Assembly: GCA_013202725.1 (NCBI GenBank) | Contig: JABMRH010000032.1 | Location: 1 to 11,509 of the forward strand | From: Desulfobacteraceae bacterium | Lineage (GTDB): Bacteria; Desulfobacterota; Desulfobacteria; Desulfobacterales; ETH-SRB1 | Direction of reading: 5' to 3' | Length of the DNA stretch: 11,509 bases | Part shown: one piece after another, positions 1 through 7,497 of the stretch | Position numbering within the stretch: position 1 is the first letter of the stretch | Layout of the letters: each line of letters opens with the position of its first letter | Notes under the pieces: generated by a model | Databases searched by the model: none | Seen by the model: only the letters and a program-made list of their open reading frames with translations | What the model was told of the DNA's origin: nothing | Translations under genes and position numbers: made by a program

Positions 1-1278
1 AAATCTCATAAACTATTCAATCAAGCTTTAAATGTTATACCAGGTGGTGTCAACAGCCCTGTTCGTGCGTGCAAATCGGTCGGCATGGAACCAGTCTTTA
101 TAAATTGTGCTAATGGAAGCATGGTTGTTGATGCGGACGGTAACAAATATATCGACTATATCGGTTCATGGGGGACCATGATACTCGGGCACAGGCACTC
201 CTCGGTTGTCAGGGCTCTTGCATCTGTTTTGAATCGAGGAACAAGTTTCGGGGCGCCCACCGACCTGGAAATCAAACTCGCCAAAATGGTTATAGATGCC
301 GTCCCTTCAATAAATATGGTTAGAATGGTAAACTCCGGCACAGAAGCGACCATGAGCGCTATACGGCTTGCCCGCGGAGTCACGGGTAGAGACACAATAA
401 TTAAGTTTGACGGATGCTATCATGGCCATGCAGACTCCCTTCTTGTGGAGGCAGGATCAGGCATTGCTACTTTAGGCATTCCCGGAAGCCCGGGTGTGCC
501 CAAATCCTTTGTAGCGCATACACTGTCTCTTCCATATAATGACATCGAGTGTGTCAAAAAGGTTATGGATGACAAAGGCAATAAGATTGCCTGCATAATA
601 GTTGAACCTGTTGCAGGAAACATGGGGCTGGTGCCGCCTGTTGACGGTTTCCTGGAAACTTTAAAAGAGCTGACTGAAAAAAACGGCAGCCTGCTCATAT
701 TTGACGAAGTAATGACCGGTTTCAGGGTGGCATATGGGGGTGCTCAATCTCTTTACGGGATCTCTCCGGATCTTACATGCCTCGGCAAAATCATTGGAGG
801 CGGGTTGCCTGTCGGCGCATATGGAGGCAAACGTGAAATCATGAAACATATAGCCCCACAGGGGCCGGTGTATCAGGCAGGCACTCTGTCCGGCAATCCT
901 CTTGCCATGACGGCAGGCATTGCAACCCTTACCCAATTGAAAAAACCAGGTTTTTATGATGCTCTGGATGAAAAGGCTGATAAACTTGCCATTGGTCTTG
1001 AAAAAGCTGCCCAATTAGCAGGAATAAAGACAAATATAAACAGAGTGGGTTCAATGATTGGGCTTTTTTTCACGGACAAAGATGTGAAAAATTTTGAGGA
1101 TGCTAAAACAAGCGATCTTGATATCTTTTCAGCCTTTTACAAGGGCATGCTCGAAAAAGGTATTTATCTCGCACCATCCCAGTTTGAGTCAATTTTTATT
1201 TCATCAGCGCACAGCGCGAAAGATATAGGTACAACAATAAAAGCGGCAGAGAAGGTGCTGGGAGCCCTTAAGGGATAG
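1..1278 (+). CDS. hemL: Glutamate-1-semialdehyde 2,1-aminomutase (5' partial)
   Basis: PLP enzyme converting glutamate-1-semialdehyde to 5-aminolevulinate in the C5 tetrapyrrole pathway; cytoplasmic. The reading frame is open from base 1 and runs into the window, so the start codon lies upstream. The first codons read as the classic HemL N-terminus (LFNQAL, then IPGGVNSPVRA), meaning that only about ten residues are missing; the ATG at 85 is internal. Visible hallmarks are NSGTEA, GCYHGHAD, the FDEVMTGFR loop and the PLP-binding lysine in LGKIIGGGLPVGA (Lys codon 787-789). Its length fits the family (about 425 residues). It is the only member of the heme pathway in view, so any operon partners lie to the left. 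Its last 11 bases overlap the stop end of the convergent lactonase-like gene, and no terminator is visible between the two. Identification is very secure. Confidence 0.96.
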   Translation, partial: KSHKLFNQALNVIPGGVNSPVRACKSVGMEPVFINCANGSMVVDADGNKYIDYIGSWGTMILGHRHSSVVRALASVLNRGTSFGAPTDLEIKLAKMVIDAVPSINMVRMVNSGTEATMSAIRLARGVTGRDTIIKFDGCYHGHADSLLVEAGSGIATLGIPGSPGVPKSFVAHTLSLPYNDIECVKKVMDDKGNKIACIIVEPVAGNMGLVPPVDGFLETLKELTEKNGSLLIFDEVMTGFRVAYGGAQSLYGISPDLTCLGKIIGGGLPVGAYGGKREIMKHIAPQGPVYQAGTLSGNPLAMTAGIATLTQLKKPGFYDALDEKADKLAIGLEKAAQLAGIKTNINRVGSMIGLFFTDKDVKNFEDAKTSDLDIFSAFYKGMLEKGIYLAPSQFESIFISSAHSAKDIGTTIKAAEKVLGALKG

Positions 1279-1981
1279 ACTTTGCCCTTCCTATGGAAAG
1301 ATTGTGCAAAGGAATCAGTATATCCGCCATCTTCTTTATCTTTTGGGCGGAATCATAAGCCTCCATCACATTTATATGCACACCAGGAGCAATAGCCGGT
1401 CCTGCTGCCGGAAAATTTTTATCATTGCAGCAAAAACCTGTGATAATCGCCTTCCCGTTTGAAGTATTTATCGAAATAGACTGACCTCCGACAGTATGAC
1501 CTGGCGTAAAAATCACATCGATTCCGTCAAATATATTTGCGTCTCCATCCACCTCGATCACATTAACATCATCAAGCACATCTGAATAATACCTGTGATC
1601 GATCGGATGAGGTTTTTTAAAAAATTCAAGCTCAGCCTTCTGAACATACACATCTGCATTTATGCATTTATAATCATTTTCGCAGTGATCATTATGAAGA
1701 TGCGTATGAATGATCACATCAATATCTTCCGGTTTTAGCTCTAAAGTTGCAAGGGCTTCTTCAAATTCAAATATTTCAAAACCACACTTTTCCCTTGCTC
1801 CATCAGGCACTATAAACTGTTCAAGCCCTGTATCAATGAGAATATTTTTGTCCCCTCCTTTTATGTAAAAAACATATATAGGAAGAAGAATCCTTTTTCC
1901 ATAATCACGAAGATAGGTCATGACTCCCTGGTCTGTTTCATTAATACCAACGGTCAGCGGATGAATTGTATATTCACGCAT
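1268..1981 (-). CDS. Metallo-beta-lactamase-fold hydrolase, N-acyl-homoserine-lactonase family
   Basis: A 237-residue metallo-hydrolase resembling AHL lactonases (AiiA/AttM group), probably cytoplasmic because no signal peptide is seen. The dinuclear-metal motif HLHNDH is at residues 94-99, a second metal His is in PGHTVGG (His162), and a C-terminal His is in IPLHN (His226). The usual bridging Asp (in AiiA, the TIDAS segment) appears to be replaced: the aligned segment here is TGFCCND, with Phe183 and two cysteines. The frame stays open to a TTG at 2059, but I chose the ATG at 1981 because a GAGG Shine-Dalgarno sits five bases before it and the family N-terminus (YTIHPLTVG) begins there; the extra 26 residues look unlike protein. 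The substrate is unknown. Quorum quenching is only one possibility, since the family includes other lactonases and hydrolases. Confidence 0.8.
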   Translation of the reverse strand: MREYTIHPLTVGINETDQGVMTYLRDYGKRILLPIYVFYIKGGDKNILIDTGLEQFIVPDGAREKCGFEIFEFEEALATLELKPEDIDVIIHTHLHNDHCENDYKCINADVYVQKAELEFFKKPHPIDHRYYSDVLDDVNVIEVDGDANIFDGIDVIFTPGHTVGGQSISINTSNGKAIITGFCCNDKNFPAAGPAIAPGVHINVMEAYDSAQKIKKMADILIPLHNLSIGRAKSIP

Positions 1982-2078
1982 AGCAGCCTCATTTTTTGGA
2001 TTTTTGATGGCTTCGTAGAAAGCTGACGCGATAACTACCACACAAAACATAAAATGCAATCACTAAGCGCCCTGCATT

Positions 2079-2204
2079 ATGAATGAAATGTCAGATATTA
2101 TAAAAATATTAAAAGCATATGCCGGAATAGCGATAATAGAAATATTTTCATATGACAACTTACAAGCTTCACTAAAATATCTGGAAAAATGCTGGAAGCA
2201 ATGA
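2079..2204 (+). CDS. Possible 41-residue small protein, unrecognised
   Basis: A short ATG-to-TGA frame in the 267-base gap between the lactonase-like and CGGC genes, reading MNEMSDIIKILKAYAG and ending in YLEKCWKQ. The composition is protein-like (amphipathic, lysine-rich, helix-forming), but there is no Shine-Dalgarno sequence before the ATG and no family is recognised. It could be chance or a gene remnant. The rest of this gap (1982-2078 and 2205-2248) holds nothing recognisable apart from the ribosome binding site of the lactonase-like gene. Confidence 0.2.
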   Translation: MNEMSDIIKILKAYAGIAIIEIFSYDNLQASLKYLEKCWKQ

Positions 2205-2248
2205 TTAGCTGGCCGCAGAAAGAGATATTTAGTTTAAGCACTTGTTCG

Positions 2249-2695
2249 TTAATTATAGGATAAACGAGTTTCCTTATCCACTAATGTTGGTTGAATAATT
2301 TTTTGCCACGCGGGATCTTCCCATGTTCCCAGCCGATCGTGCATATTGAGGTATTTTTGAGGTATAGGATGAGTGCCATAAACAACTTTGAGGCCATATT
2401 TTGTTTTGATAAAATCACTGAAATAAATGATATGAGGACATGGAGGATACCCCACAATTAGTCCTGTGGCAAGATGTATCGTCTCTGCTCCGTTTTCCTT
2501 CATTTCTTCCACAGCATATTCAACATTGCCACCAGGACACCCATCGCAAGAGGTATATCCAACAAGTTCAACTTCCATATTCTTGTACCTGCTAAATGCA
2601 CCTTCTCTGTTTCGCAACGACCTGAAGCATTTTCCGCCTGCACACCTGTGGTAGCGGTCACAGATGATTATACCAATTTTTGTTTTTTCTTCCAT
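2249..2695 (-). CDS. CGGC domain-containing cysteine-rich protein
   Basis: A 148-residue soluble protein of the CGGC-domain family (predicted metal-binding). The cysteines are placed as in that family: Cys12 and Cys18/Cys23 at the N-terminus (ICDRYHRC, then GGKC), the signature CDGCPGG at 50-56, and PPCPH at 84-88. These could bind iron, zinc or an Fe-S cluster; no biochemical function is assigned to the family as far as I know. The start at 2695 is fixed by a strong AGGAGG just upstream. It lies 51 bases downstream of the maturation-protease-like gene on the same strand, so the two are probably co-transcribed. The family is common in anaerobes, and the neighbourhood suggests redox or metal handling, but that is inference. 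Confidence 0.8.
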   Translation of the reverse strand: MEEKTKIGIIICDRYHRCAGGKCFRSLRNREGAFSRYKNMEVELVGYTSCDGCPGGNVEYAVEEMKENGAETIHLATGLIVGYPPCPHIIYFSDFIKTKYGLKVVYGTHPIPQKYLNMHDRLGTWEDPAWQKIIQPTLVDKETRLSYN

Positions 2696-2746
2696 GTTAC
2701 CTCCTACTGTAAACGAGTATGATATTTATATTACTTGTGCTTTTCA

Positions 2747-3274
2747 TCATGCCGTCCTGCGAATCAGTTCGAGGCGGTAAATTGGCGAAATTTTAAGGGC
2801 ATTTTCAGGCAAAAAACCTCTTTCAAACAGATTCTTTTTTATGATCTGAATTGTTGGTCGAATGGCGTTGAGAACCTCCTTAGAAAGCGTAACGCCTTCT
2901 GTCACTTTTGGCTCAATCCACAAAAATAAAAGATTCTCTGGGAATCCCCCGGCCAATTCGGTCCTGCCTAATGCATCAACAAGGAATTCTATTGAATGGA
3001 ATTCATTTATAAGCCAGACAAAGTTCTGCTGGAAAATTCTGTAGTTCCAACGATGAATAGTCCCCGCCGGCCCTCCCATGCTGATTGCAGCAACAATGAC
3101 GGCAAGATCCGCCTCATAGAGTAATCCCCCTGCATACCTCGGATCATCAGCCATATACGTAAGATGAATTGAGTCGCCCATCCTTTCCTGCTCAAGAGCG
3201 TCAATGATATAACAACCGACACCCAAGTCCCCCTTCAATATATCACCCAGGCCGATAATAGAAGCCTTTTTCAT
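2747..3274 (-). CDS. Hydrogenase maturation protease-like protein (HybD/HycI fold), probably lacking metal ligands
   Basis: A 175-residue protein with the overall plan of peptidase family M52, which clips the C-terminus of [NiFe]-hydrogenase large subunits after nickel insertion. It opens with IIGLGDILKGDLGVG, equivalent to the family's GxGNxLxxDExxG, and continues with a YEADLAVIVAAIS strand and a His in NEFHSIEFLVDAL. By eye-alignment with E. coli HybD, the metal ligands Glu16 and Asp62 correspond here to Leu17 and Ala62; only His93 seems kept. It may therefore be a non-catalytic homologue with a binding or chaperone role. The start is supported by AGGAG five bases before the ATG. A terminator-like hairpin lies immediately upstream, so it probably has its own transcriptional control, and the CGGC gene follows it. 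The fold is fairly sure; the function is unknown. Confidence 0.7.
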   Translation of the reverse strand: MKKASIIGLGDILKGDLGVGCYIIDALEQERMGDSIHLTYMADDPRYAGGLLYEADLAVIVAAISMGGPAGTIHRWNYRIFQQNFVWLINEFHSIEFLVDALGRTELAGGFPENLLFLWIEPKVTEGVTLSKEVLNAIRPTIQIIKKNLFERGFLPENALKISPIYRLELIRRTA

Positions 3275-3291
3275 CTTTTCTCCTTCTGAAT

Positions 3292-3345
3292 AAAAAAAGC
3301 CAGGAATACTCGCCTGGATTTCGCTCCAGACCAGCCTTCCTGGCT
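3292..3345 (-). terminator. Two-tier terminator-like hairpin (element A)
   Basis: On the minus strand AGCCAGGAA (3345-3337) pairs perfectly with TTCCTGGCT (3306-3298), followed by a run of seven T. Inside is a second stem, CTGGA/TCCAG (3329-3325 with 3318-3314). It lies downstream of hydF and just upstream of the ribosome binding site of the protease-like gene. It therefore either ends the hydF transcript or attenuates the next gene. It shares its architecture with the elements at 9795-9859 and 10225-10281. Confidence 0.75.
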
Positions 3346-3405
3346 TATTTAATACGTTTAATTTTTAATAATGTTTTCGATTACAAGCGCAATTTCTTAT
3401 TGCAC

Positions 3406-3460
3406 ATTGAACCGCAATAGCGAGTGCATTCCCCGTAGCTTGCTGCAGAGAATTTTCAAT
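3406..3460. repeat. REP-like interspersed repeat, copy 1
   Basis: A 55-base element bounded by ATTGAA (3406-3411) and TTCAAT (3455-3460). Its first 31 bases match 11401-11431 with a single mismatch (T/C at 3425). The inner part, ATTCCCCGTAGC at 3428-3439 with GCTGCAGAGAAT at 3442-3453, forms an imperfect hairpin. Two copies 8 kb apart in intergenic positions suggest a dispersed REP or MITE-like family. It lies between the hydF stop and element A. The remainder of this gap is AT-rich, with a small GCAAT/ATTGC inverted repeat near 3388-3404. Confidence 0.65.
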
Positions 3461-3470
3461 TAATGCAAGC

Positions 3471-4757
3471 CTAACATATATCTTCCAGACATGCGCGAGC
3501 ATATGGAAAAGGTTCGAGCGCCCTTTCTAATCTCCCATGAAGGTGGGCTATGGCTACACCATAATTTGTTATGGGAACCCCCTGGCTTTTTGCCTTATAG
3601 ATTCTGGTTAACATCTCTCTTCGGTTAAGGGTACATGCGCCACAATGGATAATGAGTTTATATTTTTCCAATTCTTGCGGGTAGTCTCTGCCACTTGAAA
3701 TATCAAAATCAATATCAAAGCCCAGTCTTTTTTTGATCCATCCGGGTATTTTTTCTCTTCCTATATCATCCCCTATTGGATGATGAGTGCAAGCTTCTGC
3801 AATAAGCACATTGTCCTGTGGTTTTAGCTTATCTATTGTGTTTGCTCCCTTTACTAAATCTATCAAGTCTCCTTTGAACCGCGCAAAAAGGATAGAAAAG
3901 CTGGTTGTAAGAATATCTCCTGGAACATGAGAAAAAACTTCGCCAAAGGCCTGGGAGTCAGTAATGATAATTTCCGGCCTTTCTTTTAAATCACAAATAG
4001 CTTCAAGTAGATTTTTTTCATTTACTACAAGGATCTTTTCATTTTTATCCAGAAGGTCTCTTAAAACTTGTTGCTGTGGCAGAATGATCCTTCCCTTTGG
4101 CGCTTCTTTATCTATCGGGATTACTAATACAGCAAAACCGTCTCCACTGACAAGGTCGCTTGCAAGCGGAGGAGGTGTAATAAAATCCTTAGGGAGAAGC
4201 GCTATTATCTTTTGTTTGAGCAGAGCAGTAACAGCCCATTTTTCTTTGCTATACCCATATACCTTGCCATTTATTTCTGTATTTTCCGAAAAAAAACATG
4301 AAATTTCACAATATGGCACCCCTTCCTCTTTAAGCTTTTTCTTTACCTCTTTTTTGGTGGAGAATAGATCCATCTTATTAAATACAACCAGAATGGGTAT
4401 TTTCCTGTTTTCGGCCTCAAAAATAATTTCCTTTTCATAAAAGGTCCAAGCATTGGCTTCTGTTACAAGTATTATAATATCTGCACGATCAAACACCTTA
4501 TATGTTTTGGAAACTCTTTTTTCTCCTAATGCTCCAATATCATCAATTCCTGCTGTATCGATAAATAAAACCGGGCCGATAGGTAAGAGTTCCATAGCCT
4601 TTTCTACAGGGTCAGTGGTGGTTCCGGCAACGTCCGAAACAATGGATACATCCTGGCGAGTCAGGACGTTAAGAAGAGTGGATTTTCCTACATTCCTGCG
4701 GCCAAAGATGGCAATATGGAGTCTTAGGCCTCTGGGTGTCTTTTGTAATGCCTGCAT
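3471..4757 (-). CDS. hydF: [FeFe]-hydrogenase H-cluster maturation GTPase
   Basis: Scaffold GTPase that carries the assembled 2Fe precursor and transfers it to apo-HydA; cytoplasmic. The 428 residues fit HydF. The N-terminal Era-like GTPase domain shows the P-loop GRRNVGKS (19-26), the switch threonines near 46-48, DTAG (67-70) and NKMD (127-130). A middle dimerisation domain follows (about 190-315). The C-terminal cluster domain has the family's CxH...HCxxC ligand set: Cys323, His325, and Cys372 and Cys375 in HCGAC. The start at 4757 has AGGAG ten bases upstream and lies 34 bases inside the end of hydE, implying translational coupling. It is the last gene of the maturation operon. Very secure. 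Confidence 0.97.
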   Translation of the reverse strand: MQALQKTPRGLRLHIAIFGRRNVGKSTLLNVLTRQDVSIVSDVAGTTTDPVEKAMELLPIGPVLFIDTAGIDDIGALGEKRVSKTYKVFDRADIIILVTEANAWTFYEKEIIFEAENRKIPILVVFNKMDLFSTKKEVKKKLKEEGVPYCEISCFFSENTEINGKVYGYSKEKWAVTALLKQKIIALLPKDFITPPPLASDLVSGDGFAVLVIPIDKEAPKGRIILPQQQVLRDLLDKNEKILVVNEKNLLEAICDLKERPEIIITDSQAFGEVFSHVPGDILTTSFSILFARFKGDLIDLVKGANTIDKLKPQDNVLIAEACTHHPIGDDIGREKIPGWIKKRLGFDIDFDISSGRDYPQELEKYKLIIHCGACTLNRREMLTRIYKAKSQGVPITNYGVAIAHLHGRLERALEPFPYARACLEDIC

Positions 4758-5725
4758 TTTAAGGAATCTCCTTTGTCTTTTCCTGTTTCTCTTTTCGCCT
4801 TAAATATAACGGCTTTAGCCATATCCAGGGTAATATTCTGTTTGTTGTCATAGATTTGATACTTTTGCGAGTATCTTTGGGGAGTAAAATCCGGCATGAT
4901 CACATTTGCCCCTGCCTTAAGTGCCATAAGCAGACCTTCTTTTCTGTCCAGGGTAGCCACAGCAGTGGTAGCAGGGAGATGAATATTTTTACTGGTTATC
5001 CTAATCAATGCCAGAGCCCTTAATGTAAGTTCAAGGTCGCCTGGTGGACAGTTAGAGAGTGGTGTATCTTTTTGCGGAATAAAAGGACCGATACCTGCCA
5101 TGTCCGAGTCTAATTCCTTGATAAGCCATATATCTTCTGCAAGATCCTTTAAGTCCTGTCCCGGAATCCCGACAATATTTCCTGCCCCAATTTGATAGCC
5201 CATATCCTTTAGCGCCGAAAGTAAAGAAAGCCTTTCTATTAATGATTTTCCTGGATGGAGCATTTCATAAAGGTTTGGATTTGCTGTTTCGTGCCTCATG
5301 AGGTATCTGTCTGCTCCGGCATCCCGCCAGTTTCGATAGTGATCTAAGGGGCGCTCCCCCAAAGAAAGGGTGATAGCCGCATCGGTCTGTTTTTTAATGT
5401 TAGTGATGATGGAGGCAATGGTCTTGCGCTTGTACCAAAAATCATCGCCTGATTGTAAAACAATGGTCTTCACCCCCTTCCTGGCGATCTTTAAGGCCAG
5501 GGCCACAATTTCTTGAGGGGGCATCCGGTAACGTTTTATTTTTTTATTATCCCTTCTCAGGCCACAATAAAGACAATTACGGCAGCAATGGTTAGAAAAT
5601 TCGATAATACCTCTTAAATGTACTTTGTCTCCGCAGTGTTTTTTTCTTGTCTCATCCGCCTTCTGAAACAGATCTCCATTCCTGTTGGAGGTTTTTAAAT
5701 AGTGTAAGATTTCATCCCTATCCAT
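4724..5725 (-). CDS. hydE: [FeFe]-hydrogenase maturation radical SAM enzyme HydE
   Basis: Radical-SAM enzyme acting on the HydG-made organometallic cysteine-iron synthon during assembly of the 2Fe subcluster; cytoplasmic. The 333 residues match the family length. The SAM cluster motif CxxxCxxC is Cys47, Cys51 and Cys54, within FSNHCCRNCLYCGLRR. Further family features are the LQSGDD strand, SLGERPL, YLMRHETANP and GIPGQ, followed by IGPFIPQKDTPL. It begins eight bases inside the end of the small upstream gene, with only a weak ribosome site, so it is probably read by coupling; its end overlaps hydF by 34 bases. Biotin synthase was considered, but the ERPL and RHETANP segments and the context identify HydE. 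Confidence 0.96.
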   Translation of the reverse strand: MDRDEILHYLKTSNRNGDLFQKADETRKKHCGDKVHLRGIIEFSNHCCRNCLYCGLRRDNKKIKRYRMPPQEIVALALKIARKGVKTIVLQSGDDFWYKRKTIASIITNIKKQTDAAITLSLGERPLDHYRNWRDAGADRYLMRHETANPNLYEMLHPGKSLIERLSLLSALKDMGYQIGAGNIVGIPGQDLKDLAEDIWLIKELDSDMAGIGPFIPQKDTPLSNCPPGDLELTLRALALIRITSKNIHLPATTAVATLDRKEGLLMALKAGANVIMPDFTPQRYSQKYQIYDNKQNITLDMAKAVIFKAKRETGKDKGDSLKCRHYKRHPEA

Positions 5726-6005
5726 ATTTTATCGTTTCTTTAAGTGATGATATGAGTTTTTTTCTTTCATTAACTGGTATTCTTTCCCACATGTCCGATA
5801 CAATACCGAATCGCTCACTTAGCTCAATTCGCTCCGGAGGGAGAAGGGAAATCTCCCCCTCTTTCTGACCCGCAATATACGACCATCTTTTCCCTAAAAT
5901 TTCAGCAAACCAAATGCTGACATTATATTTTTCTTTAACAAGGTCTGCCACATATATAAGTTTTTTTATTAAATCTTCCTTAGAAGTAGATGTCTCTTTC
6001 TCCAT
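5718..6005 (-). CDS. Unrecognised 95-residue protein embedded between hydG and hydE
   Basis: A small, soluble, charged protein with no cysteine, no signal peptide and no membrane segment. The N-terminal half is predicted helical (KEDLIKKLIYVADLVKEKY), the middle is aromatic (IWFAEILGKRWSYIAG), and the end is a second helical part (NERKKLISSLKETIKYG). I recognise no family. The frame can start from a TTG at 6011, but the ATG at 6005 has GAGG seven bases upstream and is preferred. It overlaps hydG by 26 bases and hydE by eight, so it is co-translated with the maturases and probably serves hydrogenase maturation or regulation. That role is inferred only from position. It is very likely a real gene, given the ribosome site and tight overlaps. 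Confidence 0.75.
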   Translation of the reverse strand: MEKETSTSKEDLIKKLIYVADLVKEKYNVSIWFAEILGKRWSYIAGQKEGEISLLPPERIELSERFGIVSDMWERIPVNERKKLISSLKETIKYG

Positions 6006-7470
6006 TTTCAATCCTCTTGTAGCATTCCATCAATTTTGGATATACAGAAGGTTTTTTCTCCTTAATTTCATCTATCTCTTTCTTTATTATTTTTTCTCCT
6101 GCTTTCTTTGTTTTATCACCTGCAAAATCGTCAAGCCATTCCCTGAAAGTAAGTACGGCGTTGAGCTTACAAAAATGGGCCTCTTTTCCGCATTTCAACA
6201 GGTTCATAATATGTTTCCCTGTTCTCCCGCACCTGTAACCTGCTGTACAGAAGGATGTAATGTATCCACTTTCAGCAAATTCTCCTATTACTTCATCCAG
6301 GCTTCTGGTATCGCCCAGAACGAACTGTTGCCTTTCTGCTTCCTGCTCACTATATTTGTCAGAGTAAGCGCCAATCCCTATTCTGGTAGATGCATCCGTC
6401 TGTGTACATCCTACGGGTATTACATCTCTTTTGATATCCGCTCTTTCCCTGGCGGTAATGATCATGCCGGTATAGGGAACGGAAAGTCTGATTATCGCGA
6501 CAAGTTTTTTGAAGTTTCTGTCAGAAACCTTGTGTTTTGATTCCTCAATAAAGGGTGTATTTGCCGCCGGCTCAAGGCGTGGGAATGAGATGGTGTGAGG
6601 CCCTAAGCCATCGAAGCGTTTTTCCAGCTCTCTTGCATGGTAAAGAAGTCCCATTACCTCAAATCTCCAGTCGTAAAGACCGAATAAAGCTCCAATGGCC
6701 ACATCGTCAATACCTGCCTCGACCGCTCTGTGCAGGGCATACAGTCTCCATTGGTAATTCGATTTGATTGTTCCGGCAGGATGAACCAATTTATAGGCTT
6801 CATGGCTGTATGTTTCCTGAAATACCTGGTATGTTCCGATACCCACTTCTCTCAACATCTTAAAGTCATCGATGCACATTGGTGCGGCATTTATATTGAC
6901 CCTTCTGATCTGTGCATTTCCGTTTCCATTTTTTGTTTCTACATTGACCTCGTATATGGCTTTTATTGTATCTGCAATGTAATTTGCATCTGAGGAAGGA
7001 TGCTCTCCATAGACCACGATGAGGCGTTTATGTCCAATTTTGCCTGCAAGCACCCGGGCTTCATTTCTTACTTCTTCCAGTGTCAGCCTTCTTCTTTTTT
7101 CAACGTGATTTTCTTTTCTAAATGCACAGTACAGACAATTGTTTACACAAAGGTTGCTACAGTATAGCGGGGCAAATGTAACGATGCGATTGTCGTAAAC
7201 TTTTTTCTTTACCTTACCTGCCATATCGAACATTTCTTCAAGCAACTCTTCATCTTCTACATTCAGCAATGCAGCAGTTTCATCTGGCTCCAGCGTTTCT
7301 ATGGCAAACGATTTTTTCAAGATATCCCTGACCTTCTGAGGTTCCGGATTCTTGTTGGTTTCAAGTTTTTGCCATATCTCCCCATCATTTATAAAATCTT
7401 TTCCGTTTTCCAGGTATCGTGTAATCTCTTCTTCTTTGATTACGCCATTTATCCAATCCTTTGTTTCCAT
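5980..7470 (-). CDS. hydG: [FeFe]-hydrogenase maturation radical SAM tyrosine lyase HydG
   Basis: Splits tyrosine to p-cresol and dehydroglycine, then makes CO and cyanide and loads them on iron as the H-cluster synthon; cytoplasmic. The 496 residues are typical. The radical-SAM motif is Cys108, Cys112 and Cys115 (LCVNNCLYCAF). The family segments VYGEHPSSD, NINAAPM, YQVFQETYSHE, HPAGTIKSNY and GLGPHTISFPRLEP are present. Oddity: the C-terminal auxiliary-cluster motif, normally CTACYR...C (CX2CX22C), reads CTAGYRCG here. Cys408 and Cys434 keep the outer positions, the middle Cys is Gly411 (codon GGT), and extra cysteines occur at 414 and 427. The start has an AGGGGG ten bases upstream. The TM1266-type gene precedes it by 27 bases, and the end overlaps the 95-residue gene. 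Identity is sure; the cluster chemistry may differ. Confidence 0.96.
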   Translation of the reverse strand: METKDWINGVIKEEEITRYLENGKDFINDGEIWQKLETNKNPEPQKVRDILKKSFAIETLEPDETAALLNVEDEELLEEMFDMAGKVKKKVYDNRIVTFAPLYCSNLCVNNCLYCAFRKENHVEKRRRLTLEEVRNEARVLAGKIGHKRLIVVYGEHPSSDANYIADTIKAIYEVNVETKNGNGNAQIRRVNINAAPMCIDDFKMLREVGIGTYQVFQETYSHEAYKLVHPAGTIKSNYQWRLYALHRAVEAGIDDVAIGALFGLYDWRFEVMGLLYHARELEKRFDGLGPHTISFPRLEPAANTPFIEESKHKVSDRNFKKLVAIIRLSVPYTGMIITARERADIKRDVIPVGCTQTDASTRIGIGAYSDKYSEQEAERQQFVLGDTRSLDEVIGEFAESGYITSFCTAGYRCGRTGKHIMNLLKCGKEAHFCKLNAVLTFREWLDDFAGDKTKKAGEKIIKKEIDEIKEKKPSVYPKLMECYKRIENGERDIYF

Positions 7471-7497
7471 CTTTTAATGCCCCCTGTTTTTCATTCT

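Noticed and set aside
1982..2059. N-terminal extension of the lactonase-like protein from a TTG
   Set aside because: The ATG at 1981 has a well-placed GAGG and the family N-terminus starts there; the 26 extra residues resemble nothing in the family.
4724..7470. Biotin synthase or ThiH as identities for the two radical-SAM genes
   Set aside because: Adjacency to hydF, the TM1266-type gene and hydAB, together with HydE- and HydG-specific segments, fits the maturases better.
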